A stretch of DNA of 7,162 nucleotides from Gemmatimonadota bacterium. GTDB taxonomy: Bacteria > ARS69. The notes beneath the pieces are model-generated. The model had not been told where the DNA came from, made no database searches, and saw only the letters and a program-made list of their open reading frames with translations. Where the stretch lies: contig JAGQIB010000301.1 of NCBI GenBank assembly GCA_020431545.1, positions 6,400 to 13,561 on the forward strand, given 5' to 3'. This document shows positions 1-5,660 of the stretch, piece by piece (position 1 is the stretch's first letter; the number at the start of each line of letters is the position of its first letter). Made by a program: the position numbers and the translations under genes.

Positions 1-435
1 TTCCCGCACGAGACGTGGCGTCACGTGCTGGACAGCTACAAGGAGATGGCGCGCTGCGCGTGGATCGGCTTCCACGAATTCAACTGCTGCGCGTTCTCGC
101 CGCTCCCGAACACCGAGGCGTTCTTCGAGCTGCAGGAGACACGCGGGCTCCAGCCCACGGATCCGTACTACTACTCGCTGTTCGGCTACATGGACATCAC
201 GGACTACCGCTCGTGGCATCCGCGCTGGGGGCACCTCCGCCTGCGCACGATGATCTACGGTGCGTACGCGATCTTCTACGGTCTCAGCTATCTCCTCCGC
301 CCCTGGCGTCTCGTCGCGGAGACGTGGGCCTACGGGACTCACCGCTCCCAGGGCAAGCTCGGCAAGCTCATTCGCGGCTTGCTCCGGAACTGGAAACTGA
401 CCTCGAGCGCGCGGAAGTCGATTCCCACTTCGTGA
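1..435 (+). CDS. B12-binding-domain radical SAM protein, C-terminal part (5' end outside window)
   Basis: The reading frame is open from base 1 to the TGA at 433-435 and gives 144 residues. What can be seen is the tail of a radical SAM protein of the cobalamin-binding (BchE/HpnR-like) superfamily. Residues about 33-45 read FSPLPNTEAFFEL, matching the 'sPlPGTelyeel' signature at the end of the radical SAM barrel. This is followed by the aromatic stretch around YYYSLFGYMD (57-66) and a hydrophobic segment with YGLSYLLRPWRL (about 93-104), typical of the C-terminal extension of these proteins. The cobalamin-binding domain and the CxxxCxxC cluster motif would lie upstream and are not visible, so substrate and reaction (methylation, cyclisation or other) cannot be assigned. 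A GTG at 25 is internal, because conserved-looking sequence runs upstream of it. The next gene starts 66 bases downstream in the same frame and is probably co-transcribed. Confidence 0.8.
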   Translation, partial: FPHETWRHVLDSYKEMARCAWIGFHEFNCCAFSPLPNTEAFFELQETRGLQPTDPYYYSLFGYMDITDYRSWHPRWGHLRLRTMIYGAYAIFYGLSYLLRPWRLVAETWAYGTHRSQGKLGKLIRGLLRNWKLTSSARKSIPTS

Positions 436-491
436 TCCCGCGGGCTACTGTCCCGGGCGAGAAGTCCGTCGCGCGGCCTGGGCCCCCGTCC

Positions 492-495
492 GGAG
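492..495 (+). promoter_or_regulatory. Shine-Dalgarno site supporting a TTG start
   Basis: GGAG lies six bases before the TTG at 502. The frame is open back to the stop of the preceding gene at 435, but the only other candidate starts there are CTG codons, and the first in-frame ATG is at residue 91, inside the methyltransferase fold. This site therefore decides the start. Confidence 0.6.
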
Positions 496-501
496 TCTGA
501 C

Positions 502-1257
502 TTGGAGCGGTCGTACTACCAGGAATACTTCTTCTTCGAGCAGGACAACTGGTGGTTCGTGAGCCGCCGGCACATTCTGTTCTCCGTGCTGCGGAAGGCG
601 CTGCGCGGGCGGCGCGACCTCCACCTCCTGGACGCCGGATGCGGTACGGGCATCAACCTCGACTACCTGGCCGAGTTCGGGCAGGTGACGGGCGCCGACT
701 TCGCCGACGAAGCGATCGACTTCTGCCGCAGGCGCGGCCGCGGCGACGTTCGTCAGGTCGATCTGCGGCGCATGGACGGCTGGGCGGACGGCGAGTTCGA
801 CGTGGTGACCGCGCTCGACGTCATCGAGCACATCGACGACGACCGCGCCGTGGTGCGCGAGCTCGTCCGCGTGGCGAAGCCGGGCGGGCTGATCCTCGTG
901 ACCGTGCCCGCGTTCCCGCAGCTCTGGTCCGAGCACGACGAGATCAACCATCACCAGCGACGCTACCGCGCGCAGGAGATTCGCGCGCTGCTCACGGGAG
1001 CGGGCTGCGAGCTGCTCCGCACGACGTACCTGAACACGTTCCTCTTTCCGCTCGCGTGGGGCGTGCGCACGTGGCAGCAGTTCCGGGATCGCCTGGCCGG
1101 GCCGCGGGACCACCCGCCCCGCACGGACTTCGTGGATTACCATCCGGTCGTGAACGGTCTCCTCACCGCCGTTTTCACGGCCGAGACCCCGCTCGTGACG
1201 ACGATCGGGTTGCCGTTCGGTCTGTCGTACCTCGCCCTCGCCCGGAAGCGCGTATGA
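502..1257 (+). CDS. Class I SAM-dependent methyltransferase (Methyltransf_11/12-like)
   Basis: A 251-residue cytosolic enzyme expected to transfer a methyl group from S-adenosylmethionine to an unidentified small molecule or lipid/sugar intermediate. Residues 42-50 read LLDAGCGTG (motif I, SAM binding), residues 99-110 read FDVVTALDVIEH (motif IV region, ending in the common 'xxxEH'), and AKPGGLILVTVPA (125-137) is the motif VI region. The N-terminal aromatic block EYFFFEQDNWWF (8-19) and the later HQRRYRAQEI (151-160) are typical of a subfamily often found in polysaccharide, lipid and polyketide clusters. The C-terminal PFGLSYLALARK also fits that subfamily. The start is TTG with GGAG six bases upstream; starting later would remove the conserved aromatic block. 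The stop overlaps the ATG of the SGNH hydrolase gene (ATGA at 1254-1257), which indicates translational coupling. The methyl acceptor is unknown. Confidence 0.88.
   Translation: MERSYYQEYFFFEQDNWWFVSRRHILFSVLRKALRGRRDLHLLDAGCGTGINLDYLAEFGQVTGADFADEAIDFCRRRGRGDVRQVDLRRMDGWADGEFDVVTALDVIEHIDDDRAVVRELVRVAKPGGLILVTVPAFPQLWSEHDEINHHQRRYRAQEIRALLTGAGCELLRTTYLNTFLFPLAWGVRTWQQFRDRLAGPRDHPPRTDFVDYHPVVNGLLTAVFTAETPLVTTIGLPFGLSYLALARKRV
1244..1248 (+). promoter_or_regulatory. Probable ribosome binding site of the SGNH hydrolase gene
   Basis: GGAAG lies five bases before the ATG at 1254, inside the last codons of the methyltransferase gene. It is an imperfect Shine-Dalgarno match; coupling through the ATGA overlap probably also contributes. 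Confidence 0.4.
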
Positions 1258-2318
1258 GTCTCCGTCGGATCGCCGCGAACGTCGCCGTCGTGGTCGGCGT
1301 GCTGATCGTGATGCTCCCGGTGGCGGAGGGGATCGTGCGCCTCCTGGCCCCCCAGACGCTTCCGTCCCAGGACTACATCCGGTCGTTCGTGCTGAAGGAC
1401 ATGTACGTCGCGGACGACCGCGCGGGGTACCGGCTCGCGCCGGACTTCACGGGGCGCATCGATCGCGGCGGGCACGTGACGGAGTTCCACACGAACGAGC
1501 TCGGCCTGCGCGACGACCCGCTCGGTCCGAAGACACGACCGCGTATCCTCGCGCTCGGCGACTCGTTCACGTTCGGGTGGGGCGTGGCCCAGGGGGAGGA
1601 GTGGGTCTCCGTACTCGAGGAGGAGCTCGCGTCGCGCGGGATCGAGGCGGAGACGATCAACGGCGGCGTCAACGGATACGGCACGGAGAGCGCGGTGGCC
1701 CGGTTCGAGGAGATCGTGGATGCGGTGAATCCGGATCTCGTGCTGCTCGGCTTCTTCGCGAACGACTTCACGGACAACCTGCTCGGCGCGCGCGGCATCT
1801 ACACCGTGCGAGACGGCTATCTGTTCGATCGCTTCTCGCACGAGTGGTTCCAGGAGAACTTCCTCGCGAGAGAGAGTCACCTCTACCGGCTCGTGTCCAC
1901 GGCCTGGGAGACGTTCCGCGTGAAGTATCTCGGCGGCGTGCCGGCCGCGCGCGCGGTGCGGAACTTCAGCGACGCGGAGTTCGAGCACGGAATGGAGCTG
2001 AGCGCCGAGTGGATCGAGGCGCTGAACCGGAAGTGCGCCGAGCACGGCGCGCGGCTCGCGGTCGTGTGGCTCCCCGCCGACGTCTACGCGACGGCCCGCC
2101 AGCGCCCCGCGGACATCCCACTCCGCGCCGAGCTGCAACGGCGGGTGGCGGCGGCCGGGATTCCGTCGATCGATCTGCTTCCCGAGGTCACGAGCGAGCA
2201 GCGGATCCCGGGGCTCTACCTCGCGGGGGACGGCCACTTCTCGGTGCGCGGCAACCGCGTGGCCGGCCGCGCGATCGCGCGGTGGCTCGCGGCGGAGGAC
2301 CTACTCCCGCATCGTTGA
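1254..2318 (+). CDS. Membrane-anchored SGNH/GDSL hydrolase family protein
   Basis: A 354-residue protein. Residues about 7-30 form one hydrophobic segment after MSLRR, so it is probably anchored in the inner membrane by an uncleaved N-terminal helix with the catalytic domain outside the cytosol. All four SGNH blocks are present: GDSFTFGWG (102-110) with nucleophile Ser104, NGGVNGYGT (136-144) with the oxyanion glycine, FFANDFTDN (167-175) with Asn170, and DGHFSVRGNRVAG (326-338) with Asp326 and His328. The D-x-H spacing is the form common in SGNH proteins linked to polysaccharide O-acylation and lipid remodelling. The likely reaction is hydrolysis or transfer of an ester; the substrate is unknown. 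The ATG overlaps the methyltransferase stop by four bases, so the two probably act on the same product. The last 18 bases overlap the 3' end of the convergent gene. I infer a role in finishing or trimming the product of the upstream enzymes. Confidence 0.87.
   Translation: MSLRRIAANVAVVVGVLIVMLPVAEGIVRLLAPQTLPSQDYIRSFVLKDMYVADDRAGYRLAPDFTGRIDRGGHVTEFHTNELGLRDDPLGPKTRPRILALGDSFTFGWGVAQGEEWVSVLEEELASRGIEAETINGGVNGYGTESAVARFEEIVDAVNPDLVLLGFFANDFTDNLLGARGIYTVRDGYLFDRFSHEWFQENFLARESHLYRLVSTAWETFRVKYLGGVPAARAVRNFSDAEFEHGMELSAEWIEALNRKCAEHGARLAVVWLPADVYATARQRPADIPLRAELQRRVAAAGIPSIDLLPEVTSEQRIPGLYLAGDGHFSVRGNRVAGRAIARWLAAEDLLPHR
2301..2318. other. Convergent 3' overlap of two genes
   Basis: The SGNH hydrolase ends with TGA at 2316-2318 on the plus strand and the spermidine-synthase-like gene ends with TAG at 2303-2301 on the minus strand. 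The last six codons of each, stops included, therefore share the same 18 base pairs. There is no intergenic space and I see no hairpin with a T-run nearby, so transcripts from both sides probably run into the opposing gene. Confidence 0.9.
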
Positions 2319-4826
2319 CGGCAACGGCCGTTCGAGTCGCTCCGCCCACGCGATCGCCGCGGGATCTCCCGGATCGATCAGCAGCGCCTGCGACGCGAAC
2401 TCGCGCGCCCGCTCGGGCTGGCCCACCGCGGCGAACGCGCACGAGACGCGGACGAGGCGCGCGACGTCGGCGACGTTCTCCCCCGTCGGCGCGAGAATGT
2501 ACCCCGTCAGCGACGGCGCCTCGGACGCCCGCACCAGCATCGCCAGCACCTCCCCCGCCGAGGCCCGCCACTCCGCGGGAGTCAGGCGGTACGCCGCGAA
2601 CTCGAGCACGGGATGATTCCAGTCGTGCCGCGGCCCGTCCGGGATCAGCGATCGCAGGCCACTCCCGCTCGCGACCCAGCGCGCGCCCAGCGCGTGAATC
2701 GAGCGGATGTTCGCCGTCCGGAGATTCTCGAGCGCGCCGGGCGGCAAGGCGGTCCGGACCGCGAGATCGTCGAAGCTGTTCTTCGCGCCCACGAACACCA
2801 GGTGGTTCGGCGGCTCGAGGAAGACCTCCGTCTCGGGGAACACGTCCAGGAAGGTCCGGACGATCACCCGGAACTCGAAGCTCCCCACCGCGACCGGAAC
2901 CCACTGCACGAAGAGTCCGCGGTCCGTGAGTCGCTCGCGCGCGAACGAGTAGAACTCGTGCGAGAGGAACTTCGACGTGCCGGAGAACGACATGGCCTGC
3001 TTCCCGTCGGAGACGATTCGATCCCAACGGCGATCCGTGCCGGCGAGGAACTGGATCGCGTCGTCCACGCGGAGACTCACCCGCGGATCGTCCAGCGCCG
3101 CGGACTCCGGAAAGAAGCGCGCGCCGTGCACGACGGGCTCGTTGATCTCCACGACGTCGATCGTGCGCAGATCCGGCCACGTGGTGAGCGCCTCCACGGT
3201 GGAGGCGGAGCCGAGTCCGATCGTGAGCGCCGTCTCCGCGTCGCGCCAGAGCATCGCGACGTGCGCGATCAGCACCTGCTTCGTCCACACGATCGACGGC
3301 CAGGTGCGCGTGGCGCCGATGATCGAGCCGTCGATCGCCATCCCGAGGCGGTCCGGACGCACCGGGTCCTGCCACACCTGCACGGTCGCGAGATCGCCTT
3401 CCTCCTCGAACACCGCGGTCGCGCCCGGAACCCCGGCCGCCGCCGACGCGAACCGGATGTGACCCGGCGTCACCGCCACCACGATCCCTCCGGCGATCGC
3501 GAGAGCGGCGGCGGTCGCGAGGGTCCGGCCGCGTTCGCGCAGCGCGAACAGCAACGCGAACCCGAGCCCGACGTTCAGCGCGGCCACGAGTCGCGTGCCG
3601 CCGACGGTGCCGAGATGCGGAAGCAGCCAGGTCGCCGCGATCACGGAACCGAAGATGCTGCCGACGTTCGCGAGCAGGACGGAGGACCCGAGGCGCGCGC
3701 CGACTCGACGCGGATCCGCGACGCGCAGCGCGGCCGCGAGCGGGAACGCGAGCCCCATCAGGAACGTGCCGGGGAGCATGACCGCGGACGCGAATCCGAG
3801 GTGACGCGCCACCCGGGTCCGCCACGGTCGGTCGAAGACCTCGGGCGAGAACACCGAGAGGCGGGTGGACAGTTCGGCGTTCGCGACCACCGTTGCGACG
3901 GCGGCGATCGCGAGCAGGGCGAACAGGCCGATGCCGAGCTGCGTGAACGCGAGCGTGCGCTCCGGGGACCGGCCGGCGAGCCGCCGGTAGACGAGTGGCC
4001 CGAGCGCCAGCCCGGTCAGGAACACGAACAGCATGGTGGTGAACGCGTAGGTGCTGTTTCCGAACAAGTACGTGAGCGAGCGGAACCACAGGATCTCGTA
4101 CGCGAGGGTCGCGAATCCGGACAGCGTGAGCACCGCGGCGATCAGCCCGCCGGGGACACGGGGCGGATCGAACACGTCGGCCGAGCGCGGCGCGGACTCC
4201 CGCCCGCCGCCGAGTCCCGCGAGAGCCGCCGCGCCGAGGGCGACCGCCAGGTTGGCGGCGTTCGCCGCGTGGACGGTGGCGTCCAGTCCGAGCCGCTCGA
4301 TCAGCACGAACCCGGTGAGCAACGTGCCGGCCGCCGCGCCCAGCGTGTTCAGTCCGTAGAGCCAGCCGAGGTGCCGTCCGAGCTCGTCGCGCGAGCGGAT
4401 CAGGGCGTCGGCGAGCACGGGGAACGTCGCGCCCATGAGGACGGCCGGAATCGTGAGCAATGCGAACGCGAGCGCGAAGCGCGCCACGGTGAGCGGAGCG
4501 CCGTCGAGCGCGAGCGACGCCACGAAGGAGGGCAGACGCCACAGCACCGACGTGAGCAGGAACGCACTGAGCGCGATGCCCGCCTCGAGGCCGGCATACG
4601 CCGCGAGTGTGGAGCGGATCCGCCGGATGCCGATCGGCACGAGCGCGGCCCCGAGTCCCATCCCCCCGAGGAATCCCGCGACGACCGCGCTCACGGCGAG
4701 CGTGGTGCCACCGAACGAGAGCGCGAGCTGCTTGCCCCAGACGACCTGATACGCGAGGGCCGCGGCGCCGGACGCGAAAGAGAAGAGATAGAGCGCGATC
4801 GCCCGCAGGCGGTTCGTTCCGTTCAT
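2301..4826 (-). CDS. Transporter-like membrane domain fused to a spermidine-synthase-like domain and a C-terminal TPR-like helical pair
   Basis: An 841-residue protein of the 'fused MFS/spermidine synthase' type. Residues about 8-455 hold some twelve hydrophobic segments in two repeated halves: SGAAALAYQVVW (19-30) matches SGFATLAYEILW (236-247), LMGATFPVLADAL (130-142) matches LMGLAFPLAAAL (356-367), and a glycine-rich stretch near 153-180 matches 379-406. Residues about 470-680 form a Rossmann-like aminopropyltransferase domain with TIGLGSAS (535-542) at the cofactor loop, VVEIN (558-562), VDDA (587-590) and IVSDGK (604-609), where Asp607 falls at the usual catalytic aspartate. The canonical GGGDGG loop and the DExxYHE polyamine-binding segment are not conserved, so true spermidine synthase activity is doubtful. 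Residues about 786-832 look like one TPR-type helical pair. The ATG overlaps the stop of the glycosylase gene (ATGA, 4826-4823). No strong Shine-Dalgarno is visible, which suggests coupled translation. The open frame continues upstream of 4826 but does not resemble protein sequence there. Function unknown. Confidence 0.85.
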   Translation of the reverse strand: MNGTNRLRAIALYLFSFASGAAALAYQVVWGKQLALSFGGTTLAVSAVVAGFLGGMGLGAALVPIGIRRIRSTLAAYAGLEAGIALSAFLLTSVLWRLPSFVASLALDGAPLTVARFALAFALLTIPAVLMGATFPVLADALIRSRDELGRHLGWLYGLNTLGAAAGTLLTGFVLIERLGLDATVHAANAANLAVALGAAALAGLGGGRESAPRSADVFDPPRVPGGLIAAVLTLSGFATLAYEILWFRSLTYLFGNSTYAFTTMLFVFLTGLALGPLVYRRLAGRSPERTLAFTQLGIGLFALLAIAAVATVVANAELSTRLSVFSPEVFDRPWRTRVARHLGFASAVMLPGTFLMGLAFPLAAALRVADPRRVGARLGSSVLLANVGSIFGSVIAATWLLPHLGTVGGTRLVAALNVGLGFALLFALRERGRTLATAAALAIAGGIVVAVTPGHIRFASAAAGVPGATAVFEEEGDLATVQVWQDPVRPDRLGMAIDGSIIGATRTWPSIVWTKQVLIAHVAMLWRDAETALTIGLGSASTVEALTTWPDLRTIDVVEINEPVVHGARFFPESAALDDPRVSLRVDDAIQFLAGTDRRWDRIVSDGKQAMSFSGTSKFLSHEFYSFARERLTDRGLFVQWVPVAVGSFEFRVIVRTFLDVFPETEVFLEPPNHLVFVGAKNSFDDLAVRTALPPGALENLRTANIRSIHALGARWVASGSGLRSLIPDGPRHDWNHPVLEFAAYRLTPAEWRASAGEVLAMLVRASEAPSLTGYILAPTGENVADVARLVRVSCAFAAVGQPERAREFASQALLIDPGDPAAIAWAERLERPLPSTMRE

Positions 4827-5659
4827 CGTTGCACCGAGGGGACCCAGGCGGTCGTCCGGCCGGCGATCGTGAGGAACTCGATGTCCTCCCCTTTCGCCGT
4901 CCGCGCGAGCGGCTCCCGGCCCCAGCGGGAATGGAACAGCCAGGTCCTCGGGAACCGCTTCTTGTCCGCGTCGACGGATACCGCCTTCTCGACCACCCGC
5001 AGCAGGACGGTCCGCAGGCGACGGATCTCGGCGGACGAGAGCTCGGCCGCGGAGCGACGCGGATCGAGCTTCGCCTGGTACAGCACCTCGTCGGCGATCC
5101 AGTTGCCCACGCCGGCCGCGAATCCCTGATCGAGCAGCACGCCCTTGAGCGTGCCGGTGCGCCGCTCGAGCAGCCGCGCGAACTCCGCGGGGGACGGCGG
5201 ATCCACGATCGGATCGAAACCGAGATCGGAGATCGGGGGTTCGGCCGGCGGGTTCTCCCGCAGGCGGATCCTCCCGAGGCGACGCTTGTTCACCATCACG
5301 AGCTCTCCGCCGTCGTCGAGCTCGAGTCGGATCTTCGCGAAGCGAGGCGGCCAGCCCGCGTCGCGGCGCGAGCCGCTCGAGGCGAGCACGAGCGGTTCCG
5401 TGTCCGGGGTGCGGAACGCGCCGGTCATGCCGAAGTGGAACAACGGGTGGGGTGCGCGGTCCAGTGTCATCCAGAGGTGCTTGCCGCGGCGGTGCACACT
5501 GCGCACCCGACGGCCGGTCAGTGCCTTGCGCACGTGGGTCGGCGTCACGCCGTCGAACACGATCGGATCCTCGTCGCACCATACCCGGAGGATCGTTCGC
5601 CCCGCCGCCACGCGTTCGGCGAGGCGGCGTCCGGCCTCCACTTCCGGCAGCTCCGGCAC
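4823..5659 (-). CDS. mutM: Formamidopyrimidine-DNA glycosylase (Fpg/MutM), zincless type
   Basis: A 278-residue base-excision repair enzyme that removes oxidised purines such as 8-oxoguanine and cuts the strand by beta,delta-elimination. It begins MPELPEVEAG: Pro2 is the Schiff-base nucleophile after Met removal and Glu3 the acid catalyst. Lys60 (RRGKHLWM) is the conserved N-domain lysine. GMTG (77-80) supplies the void-filling Met, and NKRRLGR (124-130) is the void-filling loop with Leu in place of the usual Phe. Lys172 and the H2TH segment DQGFAAGVGNWIADEVLYQA (177-196) are conserved. The C-terminal hairpin keeps GRTTAWVPSVQR (267-278) with Arg268, but all four zinc-binding cysteines are absent; the only Cys is Cys28. 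This end resembles plant Fpg. The start is GTG, one base after the preceding gene's stop, with GGGAG at 5673-5669. Its stop overlaps the next gene. The identity is firm; the fine substrate range is not. Confidence 0.95.
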   Translation of the reverse strand: MPELPEVEAGRRLAERVAAGRTILRVWCDEDPIVFDGVTPTHVRKALTGRRVRSVHRRGKHLWMTLDRAPHPLFHFGMTGAFRTPDTEPLVLASSGSRRDAGWPPRFAKIRLELDDGGELVMVNKRRLGRIRLRENPPAEPPISDLGFDPIVDPPSPAEFARLLERRTGTLKGVLLDQGFAAGVGNWIADEVLYQAKLDPRRSAAELSSAEIRRLRTVLLRVVEKAVSVDADKKRFPRTWLFHSRWGREPLARTAKGEDIEFLTIAGRTTAWVPSVQR

Positions 5660-5660
5660 G

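Noticed and set aside
436..501. Possible terminator between the radical SAM and methyltransferase genes, from the short palindromes CCCGCGGG and CCCGGG.
   Set aside because: The possible stems are only about four base pairs, there is no T-run, and the spacing fits continued transcription.
445..1143. A 232-codon open frame antisense to the methyltransferase.
   Set aside because: No recognisable domain and shadow-like composition; the plus strand has the full SAM-binding motifs.
552..1253. In-frame upstream extension of the SGNH hydrolase through the methyltransferase gene.
   Set aside because: It is an Arg/Ala/Pro-rich alternative reading of the methyltransferase. The ATG at 1254 begins a normal membrane anchor and has a ribosome binding site.
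1137..2237. A 366-codon open frame antisense to the SGNH hydrolase.
   Set aside because: No motifs and an Arg/Glu/Val/His-rich composition; the plus-strand frame has all SGNH blocks.
2188..4542. A long second minus-strand frame (784 codons) overlapping the SpeE-like gene.
   Set aside because: Its translation is Arg/Ala/Gly-rich low-complexity sequence in a different frame from the motif-bearing protein, again a composition artefact.
2613..5129. A very long open frame on the plus strand, antisense to the SpeE-like and mutM genes (838 codons).
   Set aside because: Its translation is dominated by Arg, Glu, Gly, His and Asp with no hydrophobic core or recognisable motif. It is the antisense shadow expected from strong G/C third-position bias; the minus-strand frames carry clear family motifs.
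4827..5582. In-frame upstream extension of the SpeE-like gene through mutM, which would give a 1093-residue protein.
   Set aside because: The extension is an out-of-frame reading of mutM with no protein-like features. The ATG at 4826 with its ATGA overlap and the hydrophobic N-terminus typical of the family is the better start.
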